NCBI GenBank assembly: GCA_029253585.1
Contig: JAQWZF010000031.1
Span: forward strand, 62,001 to 126,000
Source: Gammaproteobacteria bacterium
GTDB lineage: Bacteria > Pseudomonadota > Gammaproteobacteria > Pseudomonadales > Pseudohongiellaceae
Direction: 5' to 3'
DNA: 64,000 nt
A program made the translations under genes and the position numbers. Shown one piece after another: positions 1-9,577 of this stretch. The notes below the pieces were generated by a model that saw only the letters and a list, made by a program, of their open reading frames with translations, was not told where the DNA came from and did no database searches. The first letter of the stretch is position 1; every line of letters starts with the position of its first letter.

Positions 1-1245
1 ATACCCACTGGGGGACGCTATTTTTTCAATGGTGAGGAGTTGCCGGAAGGCGCGAGACGCTTCTTCGGAGAAGCCCCCGAGCGGAATAATGAAGCACCTC
101 AGCGGTCCTACGCGACTGGTCCCGGGTCAGGGGTAATAGTCGATGCCTCCGTAGGCCTATTATCATGAATCATCATGTAGTTGCAGATGCCTCTCAGATA
201 ACAGTGCGGCTCAGTGATGATAGAAGTCTGAGAGCGAAGCTCCTAGGCAGTGATCCTGGCACCGACATAGCGCTATTGCAGGTCGAGGCAGAGAACCTCG
301 TTGAAATTGACTTTGCCGATGTCAGCACAGTCGCCGTTGGCGATTATGTTGTCGCCATTGGCAATCCGTTCGGTATCGGGCAAACGGTTACCTCGGGTAT
401 TGTCAGCGCTCTGGGCCGTGCAGGCATAAACAATGATAACTATGAGGACTTTATCCAGACAGATGCGGCCATTAACCGGGGTAATTTCGGTGGCGCACTT
501 GTTGATATGGAGGGTAGGTTAATAGGGATCAACACGGCGATCATAAGCGGTAGTGGCGGCAGTAACGGTATAGGCTTTGCTGTGCCTACAGATATGGTGG
601 CAACGGTCATGGAGCACCTGAGACGCGATGGAGAGGTACGGCGCGGGCTGCTTGGCGTGACCATAGCCGACGCTACCCCTGATATTGTCGCAGCGTTAGA
701 CGTTGAGGTTGATTATGGCGCTGTTGTGACGAGTGTGATGCCCGATAGTGCCGCGGATAAGGCTGGTGTGCAGGTGTCGGATGTCATTGTGGGGATAGAT
801 GGGGAAGAGGTACATGGCAGCAGGCAGTTGCGAAATAGGGTGGGGCTCATGCTTCAGGAGCAGCAGGTAGAGTTGGCGCTGTATCGCAATGGCAAGCGCG
901 AAACCTGCAAGCCAGGATCGGGGGGCCTCGGGTCAGGCGGCTGCTCCTGCCGATTCGCTCGATATGGTCAACAAGGAATTCCGCGGGGCAATGCTAGAAG
1001 CTACACGGGGTAGTAATTTTGATGTAAAACAGGGTGTTGAAGTTTTTTCTTTAAGTCAGTCAAGAGGTTCTTGGGCGGCAGGATTGCGAGAAGGTGATGT
1101 AATTATAGAGGTAAACCGCAGGCAAATAGCTGACCTTGAGGCATTCAATGCTGCCACTTCAGCGAACGCCGAGGGCTCGAGCGGCAGCCTGACCGCTCTA
1201 ACTATCATTCGAGACGGGCGCAGAATGCTGTTGTTTCTCCCCTAA
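1..1245 (+). pseudogene. Deg/HtrA-family S1C protease with PDZ domains, frameshifted, 5' end outside window
   Basis: Frame 1 encodes ...RSYATGPGSGVIVDAS then TGA at 166-168; frame 3 continues IIMNHHVVADASQITVRLSDDRSLRAKLLGSDPGTDIALLQV...; frame 1 resumes near the G6 run at 920-925 (GASGQAAAPADSLDMVN...). The catalytic motif reads GNFGGAL instead of GNSGGAL. Confidence 0.85.
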
Positions 1246-1321
1246 TGCGAAACGAAGTCGTGTTTACCGGGGCAGCGCGGCTACCGGGCTAGATTCTTTT
1301 AACTAAAAAGTGCCCCCGCTT

Positions 1322-1376
1322 GGCCGACTTAACTAGAGTTAAGTAGAATTAACTAAAGTTAGGTCGGCTTTTTTAT
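1322..1376. terminator. Intrinsic terminator-like hairpin with T-run
   Basis: GGCCGACTTAACTAGAGTTAAGTAGAATTAACTAAAGTTAGGTCGGCTTTTTT: GCCGAC.TAACT pairs with AGTTA.GTCGGC, followed by a T-run; lies after the Deg gene. Confidence 0.7.
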
Positions 1377-1495
1377 TGCCGCCAAAAACGCTCGCTCAAT
1401 ACCTGCATCGGGATAATGCCGTGTCTGATGCAATTGGTACCCAGCGTTCGACAACGCGGTTAAACTAGTGATCTGCTATTGCACATCTGCGAGCA

Positions 1496-2737
1496 ATGAG
1501 TGATCCGATAATTAAGTCAAAACCAGGTGATAAAACCGCCGAGATTCATCCAGTGACTATGTGCATCCATAACAGGGAAGTATCTATCAAAATTCGAACT
1601 CTGCTCATCAGCTTCTTTGCCTTTAGTTTATCTCTGGGTAGTTCGTCACTATTAGCCGGTGATCCTACTTTGGAGGCTAACTACAACTACGATCTGTCCA
1701 AATTTGTAGGCTGGATGGAAGCTTCGACTCGAGAAAAGGAAATTCCAGGTGTTGCCTTGGCGATAGTCTCCCGTGAAGGCATCATGCATATGCAGACATG
1801 GGGTGTGAAAAGCATCGAAACTCGGGAGCCTGTACACACCGACTCTGTATTTCGTATTGCCTCGATGTCCAAGACCTTTGCCGGCACGTCAGCGGCGCTC
1901 TTGGTTGATCAGCATTATCTAACCTGGGACACAAAGCTCACCGAACTTTTTCCTTCAATGCACCTAGGTACGCGTCGTTCATCCGATGATATCACGCTCA
2001 AGCATGTGGTAAGCCATTCGACAGGCTTGATGCCGCACTCCTATTCTAATTTACTGGACGACGGAGTGGGCTATGATCGCATCAAGTCAAGTTTCTCGAA
2101 GATTCCAACGGTATGTCAGCCGGGCGATTGTTATGGCTATCAGAACGTAGTCTTTTCTCTGATTGGTGATGTCGTCGAGCAGAGCACTGGCGAGAGTTAT
2201 GAAAAATTTATTTACGAACAAATTTTTAAACCTCTGGGAATGATTACGGCATCAGTAGGAATGGAGCCCTATTTGGGAAATGCAGAGGCAACAGCTCCGC
2301 ATCGCCAATCGAGAGGCGCATGGCGCACCACCTCTACTAATCCTGCCTATTACTCGGTCGCTCCTGCCTCAGGAATTAACGCAAGCATCTTCGACATGAG
2401 TATGTGGGTGCGAGCTAATCTGGGGGCTTTTCCAGAGGTGCTGTCTCCCAATTTTCTTTCCCAGTTACACGAACCTATTATCGCAACTCCCAGAGGCAAC
2501 TATTTCAACCGCTGGTCGGGTCTAGAAAAGGCTTACTATGCGACGGGTTGGCGAGTGTTTGAGTACGAGGGGCAGCGTGTAGTGCATCATGGGGGCGGTG
2601 TGCGTGGCTATAGGTCTGAGATGGCATTTGTGCCTGAGGCAAACATAGGGCTAGTGCTTTTATTTAATGCTGAATCAAATCTCGCCAACGATATCGTGCC
2701 GGCATTCCTCGACAATCTTACTAACACTAGCCATTAA
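1496..2737 (+). CDS. Secreted serine hydrolase, class C beta-lactamase-like family
   Basis: SMSK (SxxK), YQN (YxN) and HHGGG motifs; hydrophobic N-terminal segment. Actual start may be downstream, at MCIHNRE. Confidence 0.85.
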   Translation: MSDPIIKSKPGDKTAEIHPVTMCIHNREVSIKIRTLLISFFAFSLSLGSSSLLAGDPTLEANYNYDLSKFVGWMEASTREKEIPGVALAIVSREGIMHMQTWGVKSIETREPVHTDSVFRIASMSKTFAGTSAALLVDQHYLTWDTKLTELFPSMHLGTRRSSDDITLKHVVSHSTGLMPHSYSNLLDDGVGYDRIKSSFSKIPTVCQPGDCYGYQNVVFSLIGDVVEQSTGESYEKFIYEQIFKPLGMITASVGMEPYLGNAEATAPHRQSRGAWRTTSTNPAYYSVAPASGINASIFDMSMWVRANLGAFPEVLSPNFLSQLHEPIIATPRGNYFNRWSGLEKAYYATGWRVFEYEGQRVVHHGGGVRGYRSEMAFVPEANIGLVLLFNAESNLANDIVPAFLDNLTNTSH

Positions 2738-2790
2738 TTTTTAAGCTATCTACCTAACTATCTTACTTGACCAACTAATAGGATGTTCTC

Positions 2791-3528
2791 ATGAGCTCAG
2801 TGATTGACTTGCTGAAGTCCCACCGCAGTATTCGAAAATTTACAGATCAGGCTATTGAGCCGGAGCTATTTGCTGACCTTATAACTGCGGGTCAGGCCGC
2901 CGCGACCTCAAGTTTTTTGCAGGGTTCTACAGTGGTTAGAATAAAGAAGGCAGAAACCAGAAGCGCGATCGCCAAGCTGGCGGGTGGCCAGAGCTATGTT
3001 GAATCGGCTGCCGAGTTCATGATTTTCTGTGCAGACTTGAAGCGGCCAGGAAATTATTGTGCAGAGTATGAGAAATCATTCGAAGTTGATTATACGGAAC
3101 ATTTTATTATCGCTACTGTAGACGTTGCCTTAATGGCGCAGAGCATGGTGGCGGCGGCCGAATCGGTAGGTTTGGGAATCTGTTATATCGGGGGCATCAG
3201 GAATGACCCGGCCCAGGTATCCGAATTGCTTGAGCTACCTAAGGGGGTCTACCCCGTCTTTGGCCTGTGTCTCGGCTATCCAGATCAGGATCCTGAGGTC
3301 AAGCCGAGGCTTCCTCTATCGGTAATACTAAAGGAAGAGGTCTATAACGAAGTAGGGGATAGAGAGGCTATCTCGGAATATGACGATCATATTCGCGAAT
3401 ACTACAAGACCAGGACAGGAGGAGGGCATGGCATTAGCTGGACCGAGCAGGTGTCCTCACTTCTCTCTGAGAAGGCCAGACCACACATGAAAGATTTCCT
3501 TGAGGGGCAGGGCTTCAAGTTCCGCTAG
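2791..3528 (+). CDS. NADPH-dependent nitroreductase / flavin reductase, NfsA-like
   Basis: DLLKSHRSIRKFTDQAIEP N-terminus, SVGLGICYIGGIRNDP, LCLGYPDQDPEVKPRLP motifs typical of the NfsA/FRP group. Confidence 0.85.
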   Translation: MSSVIDLLKSHRSIRKFTDQAIEPELFADLITAGQAAATSSFLQGSTVVRIKKAETRSAIAKLAGGQSYVESAAEFMIFCADLKRPGNYCAEYEKSFEVDYTEHFIIATVDVALMAQSMVAAAESVGLGICYIGGIRNDPAQVSELLELPKGVYPVFGLCLGYPDQDPEVKPRLPLSVILKEEVYNEVGDREAISEYDDHIREYYKTRTGGGHGISWTEQVSSLLSEKARPHMKDFLEGQGFKFR

Positions 3529-3579
3529 CAAGTTTCTGGTATGGCGAGTATAGATCCAGATTTGAACATCGTCAGAATT

Positions 3580-4080
3580 TTAGTTAGTGGGCCGTTGATA
3601 GCGATAGGAGCCGGTAGAGGGCAGAATTTCAACGCGATCGCTCACTTTAGATGCGATCGTCTCTGATGGGGGTATAGCGCCGGATCCGAAGGCGAAAGTA
3701 AACTCACCATTCACCAAGCCTCTTCTATCATCTGTTACTGACCAGCGAGCGATATAGTATTCCGATTTGGGTAATTCTCCCGGTATCGGCAAGACGAAGC
3801 TGTGACTAAATCGTGAAGGGTCGTATTGAAAATCGATATTAATCCATTCATCTTCCGCGGTATACAGCGCGAGCTTTAGCAGCCGCACGTCTACCCGAAA
3901 ACTCATAGTGATCATTTGTGGAGGTTCGGTTAGTACAGAATCGTCCGGGGGAAAGGTTACGCCAGGAGTTAGAACGCCATGGCTATGCTGCGCTAATGAA
4001 TTGGTAGATGACAGCAAGCCCAGCAACGCGCCAAGGACGAGAAGACTCACTTTTCGTTGAAGTGTATTCATGCTCATCAA
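3580..4080 (-). CDS. CopC-domain copper-binding-like periplasmic protein
   Basis: Signal peptide, then QHSHGVLTPGVTFPPDDSVLTEPPQMITMSFRVDVRLLKLALY...GEFTFAFGSG, CopC-like; N-terminal HSH retained. Confidence 0.7.
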   Translation of the reverse strand: MMSMNTLQRKVSLLVLGALLGLLSSTNSLAQHSHGVLTPGVTFPPDDSVLTEPPQMITMSFRVDVRLLKLALYTAEDEWINIDFQYDPSRFSHSFVLPIPGELPKSEYYIARWSVTDDRRGLVNGEFTFAFGSGAIPPSETIASKVSDRVEILPSTGSYRYQRPTN

Positions 4081-4191
4081 CTTGTCACCTCGCTATTTCT
4101 CCAACGCCTAGATTCTAACAAAAACCTGCGTTACTCTCTATCTTACTGTCGCCTTAGCGAACCCAGTCAGTTAGGAAGGTCGCAGGCTAAA

Positions 4192-4989
4192 TCAGCCGAA
4201 ATAGACCATGCACTGCCGGGTCAGTGCTATCAATCGGCCTGACTCGTCGTATATCTTGCCGGATTGCTGCGTATAACCATCTGCCGCAGCATCGATTTCG
4301 AATTCCATATAGAACCATTCACTGCTTATTAACTCCGGCGCCTCTATAAATTCTAAGGACCAGCTCAGCGAGCTTGCCGGGACGGGAGGTTTATCAAAAT
4401 GAGATAACAGTACCGGTGGCGGAATATCGGCTATCGCTAATAGCTTCTCTACGGGAAAGCGGGAAACATCTTGCTTGTGCCGAACCCATAGATTTAGAAA
4501 CGGCTTGTAGCTACTGGAGAAGGGCATGCCACCACCAATCCAGCAGCCATCGAAGTACTGCAAGAAATGGGGCGTCTGTTTGCTATTGTCGCTAAAAGCT
4601 ATGCCGCTATTTCTGTCCGGTAATTCCTTTATGGCCTGACGGGGGGGCTCGAAGGCCTCGCGCGAATTACCAAAAGCTGCCATGGCTTGAAGGGCAATCT
4701 GCCCCTGTGATATTACGTTCGCACTGCACTGAGATACGTTCTTGCCCTGGCGAAGAAGAGAAGCCTCTACCGTAACTTCGCCGGCAGCGACCGGTGCGAT
4801 AAAAGAGACCATTAGGGAACGAATGGTCTGTGCTTGAGCTAGTTGTTTTCTCATGGCGGTTACCGCAAATGCAGCTGCCAGTCCACCGTAAGCTGAGCGA
4901 CCCTGTGACCAGTTCTCGCTAAAATGTGTGGTGTTAGAATTGCTATTCTCGAGCTCGTCGAGTATTAGATCTATGTTTGTACCCTGCAT
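4192..4989 (-). CDS. Acyl-CoA thioesterase family protein (double hotdog, TesB-like)
   Basis: TTHFSENWSQGRSAYGGLAAAFAVTAM and MVSFIAPVAAGEVTVEASLLRQGKNVSQCSANV typical of thioesterase-like superfamily proteins. Confidence 0.8.
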   Translation of the reverse strand: MQGTNIDLILDELENSNSNTTHFSENWSQGRSAYGGLAAAFAVTAMRKQLAQAQTIRSLMVSFIAPVAAGEVTVEASLLRQGKNVSQCSANVISQGQIALQAMAAFGNSREAFEPPRQAIKELPDRNSGIAFSDNSKQTPHFLQYFDGCWIGGGMPFSSSYKPFLNLWVRHKQDVSRFPVEKLLAIADIPPPVLLSHFDKPPVPASSLSWSLEFIEAPELISSEWFYMEFEIDAAADGYTQQSGKIYDESGRLIALTRQCMVYFG

Positions 4990-5171
4990 TATTGGTCTTC
5001 TTTCCTCTATCTTATGTCCATATTCCGGCTATCCTCATATTTCCCAAATTTGGCCGGCGATGCTATTCTTCGTCATCAGTTTTAAGTGGCAATAGTCGTG
5101 AAAGTTGCGAAAGTATCAAAGTTTCGAAAGAATTGAATTTTTCGCCATGGCGGGACTAAAGTGGAAGCGCA

Positions 5172-5792
5172 TTGAATCCGTACTCAATCCAAAAAGTCTG
5201 TATAGCTTGTCTGAGCCTAGGGCTATGGCATTCTGCCATTGCTCAACCCCCCGTTGGAGGCCTCTATGCTCAAGGTGAAGATGTTACAGGAATTAGCATC
5301 GAAACAGAAACCTCACCCGCAGATGACAGTGTCCTGGCCGCGGCTCCCGAGCGACTGCGTTTGGAGTTTCCCTACGCTGTGCGATTGGTTAAATTGACTC
5401 TTAGAAATGAGTTACGGGATTGGGTGGATATTAGCTTTCGCTACGATCCGACGGTACAAGAGGAATTTTTTTGGGATGTACCGCAACTCAATATTGCTAC
5501 CTATTACACGGCAGACTGGGCGATTCTTGCCGAGAATGACTTTCTAGTCAGAGGGAGTTTTAGCTTTTCCTTCGGGCCGGATGCGCAGGCCCCATCATTA
5601 ACAAAGGCTGCAGAAGCCCTGCTAATAGATACGCAAAACGGTGGGCCCGATTCCGATGTTCGCTTTGTTACTCCACCACGTACGAATATAATCCTCAATC
5701 AGGATAAACCTCGCTACGATCCTCCCTTCACAATTAAGCTAGAGGCTGAAGAGGCGGAGCAATCACAAGATTCCTCCACCGCGCCGCGCTAA
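5172..5792 (+). CDS. CopC-like secreted protein lacking histidines in the mature region
   Basis: TSPADDSVLAAAPERLRLEFPYAVRLVKLTLRNELRDWVDISFRYDP parallels the 3580-4080 product; the only His (WHSAIA) is in the signal peptide. Confidence 0.6.
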   Translation: MNPYSIQKVCIACLSLGLWHSAIAQPPVGGLYAQGEDVTGISIETETSPADDSVLAAAPERLRLEFPYAVRLVKLTLRNELRDWVDISFRYDPTVQEEFFWDVPQLNIATYYTADWAILAENDFLVRGSFSFSFGPDAQAPSLTKAAEALLIDTQNGGPDSDVRFVTPPRTNIILNQDKPRYDPPFTIKLEAEEAEQSQDSSTAPR

Positions 5793-5795
5793 CTA

Positions 5796-6743
5796 TTAAG
5801 GGCTTACGTTAACCGTAATGCGCTGATCGTGATACAGCCCGCCATCATCGCCTCGGGCCCACAGCACATACTCGCCAGGCTCTGAAAATTTGGCCCTCAC
5901 TTCGTAGATGCCATCCTCTGGAATGGGAGGAGGGGTCCAAAGGGCTCCCCATGGTGAGTTTGCTGAAGTTCTTGTGTCTTCCCAGGGTTTTACCTGCGCT
6001 GGCTCGAAGCTAACCTCACCGGGGCCTCGGTACTTATTCCAAGATAGGAACAGCCCGTTAGTCTTACCTACTGTAGTTCGGCGTGGTGGTCGCATCATGC
6101 GTTCCTGAACCGATGTACTTGTTCGTGCGGAGGTGGTGCTGCGAGGCTTGGGTAAGCCATCATCGGCCACATGTGTCGTGATGATAATTTCTTCACCGAC
6201 TTTTGCGTTTCTCGTAATGCCCCCATTCATAGTTTCACCCTGAACGGTGACTACGGGAGCAATATTGGCTCGGGATTCGGGGCTGCTAGTTCCAGCGCCT
6301 AAAGAACCGGTCTCTGAGGCGATAACCATATTATCGATCAGATAGTCAGCGGTCAGTGTGCCATAGGCCCTGTTGGTTTCGCCATTGTGAGTTAGTGTCC
6401 AAACTAGCTCACGGTCGCCCCAGTCTGACGGCACAATCACCTCAAAGGTGAACCGATTACGCCTCGGTAAAAAATGTGTAGGCTGTCCTCGATCGGCATC
6501 TCCGGGAGTAAAGAAGTTACTTTCTCCGACGTCAATGTCAGGCTGTTCTTCCCAATTCTCATTCATATATCCGAAAATAAGAGTATAGGTCCCATCTTCG
6601 TTGGCGCGCCATCCTTCATAACCCGGCTCGATCTCAGCGCCTGTACGATAGCTAAGCTGCGCCGTTGCTGGCTGGGTGCTCAGTACCGAGAAGAGAAGCA
6701 ACCCAGTTAGCCATTTTTTCTTATTAATCGAATAATGGTTCAT
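5796..6743 (-). CDS. Secreted protein of unknown function, paralog of 6933-7865
   Basis: Signal peptide MNHYSINKKKWLTGLLLFSVLSTQPATAQ; shares GYMNENW.EQPD..VG..NFF.PGD.DRGQPTHFLPRRNRFTFEV.VPSDWG with its neighbour. Start set at the second Met. Confidence 0.85.
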   Translation of the reverse strand: MNHYSINKKKWLTGLLLFSVLSTQPATAQLSYRTGAEIEPGYEGWRANEDGTYTLIFGYMNENWEEQPDIDVGESNFFTPGDADRGQPTHFLPRRNRFTFEVIVPSDWGDRELVWTLTHNGETNRAYGTLTADYLIDNMVIASETGSLGAGTSSPESRANIAPVVTVQGETMNGGITRNAKVGEEIIITTHVADDGLPKPRSTTSARTSTSVQERMMRPPRRTTVGKTNGLFLSWNKYRGPGEVSFEPAQVKPWEDTRTSANSPWGALWTPPPIPEDGIYEVRAKFSEPGEYVLWARGDDGGLYHDQRITVNVSP

Positions 6744-6893
6744 GTCTTTCCCCTGGCACAATTTTTTTATTAGTTAGTAATAACGTGTTTTAAGCATAAC
6801 GACTGAGAAGATCATGGTGTTGACTTTGATCAATTCTATCTAGACCAGTTTTAATGAATTTTCACCTGCTGAAATATTCAAATTTCAGGCAAT

Positions 6894-6920
6894 AAAAAGG
6901 GGCGAATAACGCCCCTTTTT
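6894..6920. terminator. Rho-independent terminator (11-bp stem)
   Basis: AAAAAGGGGCG-AATAA-CGCCCCTTTTT perfect inverted repeat directly downstream of the minus-strand gene 6933-7865. Confidence 0.9.
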
Positions 6921-6932
6921 ATAATTAGCTAA

Positions 6933-7865
6933 TTACTCGGTAACATTCACTGTGATGTAGCCATCGGTATAAAGGCCACCATCGTCGGCACGCCCCCAGA
7001 GAATATAAGTGCCTGGTGCATCGAAGGTCGCGGTTGCCTCATACAGACCATCCTCTGGCGCTTCTGGTGGTAACCAGAGTGCACCCCAAGGAGAATTGGC
7101 AGATGTTCTAGTGTCTTCCCAAGGCTTGGGCATGGGAGGGTCAAATGTCACATTGCCTGGACCTCTATATTTGTTCCAGGATAAGAACAGTCCGTTAATC
7201 TTACCTACGGTAATGCGGGTAGGGGGCCGCATCATGCGTCTCTGTAGAGCGTCCTCACTCGTAGTGCTTTCTCGTCTAGCTTTCGGCAAACCGTCATCAA
7301 TTACTTGCGTGACGAAGCTTATCTCTTCGCCGACGCGTGCAGTGCGAATATCGTCACCCTGAATAGCGACAACTGGCGGAATATTGGCACGAGACTCTGG
7401 ACTACTGGTGCCTGCACCTAGTGAACCGGTCTCGGAAGCGATGACCATATTATCCACCAGATAATCGTCTTTCAGCGTTGCATAAGCTTTACGCTCAACA
7501 CCATTTACGTTCAGCGTCCAAACCAGCTCGCGTTCACCCCAATCGGAAGGTACAACTACCTCAAAGGTGAAGCGGTTTCTGCGCGGCAAGAAATGGGTTG
7601 GCTGTCCCCTGTCGGTATCACCGGGAGAGAAAAAATTATTGTCTCCAACAGCGACGTCCGGTTGCTCGGTCCAGTTCTCATTCATGTAACCAAACATGAA
7701 GCTGAACGTGCCGTCTGCATTTGGGCGCCAGCCTTCATAGGCAGGTTCGATGTGCTGTCCGAACTGATAGGTGTCGGCAAGGGCGGCAGTCGATGTGACT
7801 ACTATAAAAATAGCAATCAGCAGGGCGTTAACCCTGCTGATTGATTTACTAATTAACCTACTCAT
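6933..7865 (-). CDS. Secreted protein of unknown function, paralog of 5796-6743
   Basis: Signal peptide; extended identity to the neighbour including LVDNMVIASETGSLGAGTSSPESRANI and INGLFLSWNKYRGPG. Confidence 0.85.
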   Translation of the reverse strand: MSRLISKSISRVNALLIAIFIVVTSTAALADTYQFGQHIEPAYEGWRPNADGTFSFMFGYMNENWTEQPDVAVGDNNFFSPGDTDRGQPTHFLPRRNRFTFEVVVPSDWGERELVWTLNVNGVERKAYATLKDDYLVDNMVIASETGSLGAGTSSPESRANIPPVVAIQGDDIRTARVGEEISFVTQVIDDGLPKARRESTTSEDALQRRMMRPPTRITVGKINGLFLSWNKYRGPGNVTFDPPMPKPWEDTRTSANSPWGALWLPPEAPEDGLYEATATFDAPGTYILWGRADDGGLYTDGYITVNVTE

Positions 7866-7884
7866 CTTGTTGCTACAACCTCGA

Positions 7885-9324
7885 CTAGTTGCCAGCTACG
7901 TCGTTCGCTGCTTCGCTTTCAGTTTCGGCGATAGGAGCGACTAGAGGAGCCAGACAGAGTGGGCAGCCAATAACATGGTCATTGGGTCCCAAATTCAGCA
8001 CCTGGCGTCTCTCTTCCATAGCTTCGAAGAATTGATCATCTGTTAAGGTCACTCGAATGCCCAGATCGATGAACATATTCGTTACTGAACGGTTGCCAGA
8101 ACCCTGCCAGTTGCGCGGATCAGGAACGTTCGGATTAGTCTCCGTGTTGTTCATGTAGCCGACGATATGCAAGATAGTGCCCTTAGGTAGAAGAGGGGCT
8201 GCGTGGTCTTCATAAGGATAGCCGCGCACCCAGTTGTGGTCGTAGCCTACGCAAGAAAGCGTTTCTACTGTGTAGCCCCAAATGGCCTCAAGACACATGC
8301 GCTCACCAGGAGCATGCAGGTGTGGCTCGAATGTTATGACCTTAGTGTGCTGATTAAGCACCGTGTAGGCGTGTAGCTCCTGGTCCTTCTCGTTACCCGT
8401 AATACTGATATCAACGCCATTACCCAACCCGATGAAGGCATTCTGGTATTTCGGCTTGTAATCCTCAGGGTGGAAACGAAAACCAACCTCAAGGTGACCG
8501 GTGGTATCACGTCCGTTGGAGTGCAGATGCACGGAATCGGAAACGATTGATGAACCCGCCTTCAACAGGCGACCCGCATCTTCGTCGAAGATGTCAGCGT
8601 TTCTGCCGACTTCGTGAACTGGCCATGGAATGGAGAAGCTGCCATCACGCTCGCCGTTCTCATTAAGCTGGGCTGTACCCCAAATCATGTGGTGGAAGAT
8701 ATAGGCGCCACCAACAGTATCTCGGCCAGTGCCTGCCTGATTGTCTACATCGTTGACTTCAACGACTTCGACTGACTTCACATAGCGATCTTCTTCCAAG
8801 CCTGTAGGAATGTAATCGATCTCACCCCACCAGTCAGGTGTGCCCGCTAATTTGGTTATATCGTTCATGACAACCACAAGGTCAGGCTCGCCAGCCTTCC
8901 ACTTCAGACTGTCATCGAAGACCAAAGGAGTAGGTGAGTCTGCTTCGCTGCCTTTTGGCGTGCCAGTGCGTGCCCAGGTAGAGATAAGAGCTAGTTCTTC
9001 ATCGCTTAGAGAAGGGTCATCCTTGTATGCCTGGATACCGATGTTTTTCTCCATGTACCAAGGAGGCATGGCGCCAGCACGGTCACGCAGAGCTGTCTTG
9101 TACTCGATCAAACCGGCAAAAGGTGCAACCTGATCATAAGTCACCAAAGGCATTGGTCCAGCACCGCCTGGGCGGTGACAGTTCTGACAGCTGCGCTGCA
9201 GAATTGGTTCAATGTCCTTATGGAATGTAACTTCGCTCGACTGTGCTAGCGATATTCCAGGGATGGACATTGCTGCTGTGACTGCAACACTGCCTAGCAG
9301 TGATTTAGCGGAAATAATTCGCAT
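7885..9324 (-). CDS. Secreted cytochrome c / PHM-like copper type II monooxygenase fusion
   Basis: Signal peptide; CQNCH heme motif in EPILQRSCQNCHRPGGAGPM; PHM-like copper-site candidates FHHMIWG, VHLHSNG and EPHLHAPGERM. Confidence 0.75.
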   Translation of the reverse strand: MRIISAKSLLGSVAVTAAMSIPGISLAQSSEVTFHKDIEPILQRSCQNCHRPGGAGPMPLVTYDQVAPFAGLIEYKTALRDRAGAMPPWYMEKNIGIQAYKDDPSLSDEELALISTWARTGTPKGSEADSPTPLVFDDSLKWKAGEPDLVVVMNDITKLAGTPDWWGEIDYIPTGLEEDRYVKSVEVVEVNDVDNQAGTGRDTVGGAYIFHHMIWGTAQLNENGERDGSFSIPWPVHEVGRNADIFDEDAGRLLKAGSSIVSDSVHLHSNGRDTTGHLEVGFRFHPEDYKPKYQNAFIGLGNGVDISITGNEKDQELHAYTVLNQHTKVITFEPHLHAPGERMCLEAIWGYTVETLSCVGYDHNWVRGYPYEDHAAPLLPKGTILHIVGYMNNTETNPNVPDPRNWQGSGNRSVTNMFIDLGIRVTLTDDQFFEAMEERRQVLNLGPNDHVIGCPLCLAPLVAPIAETESEAANDVAGN

Positions 9325-9577
9325 AGTTGCTACTCCTCATAGCCTGTTCGGTCTCAAATCGGTTTAAATTGATTGGGGTTTAGTAAGTATTCGTGCCGGT
9401 TCTTATAAGCTCGGGAAGGATAGCATTTTTAGGAGATTAATTGAATATAGAAGTATCCCAAATCCACTTAAAATTGATCTGCTGGTCAGTGCTATAAGCC
9501 TTAACTTCGCAAAATCTACCGAAAACCCGATAATTCGTCAGTTTTTTGGCGTTTGCTAGCCTAAAATCTGGCTAAAG

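Noticed and set aside
2791-3528. F420-dependent nitroreductase partner for FbiC
   Set aside because: The sequence fits the FMN/NADPH NfsA-like group, not the F420-dependent Ddn/split-barrel family, and it is 15 kb away.
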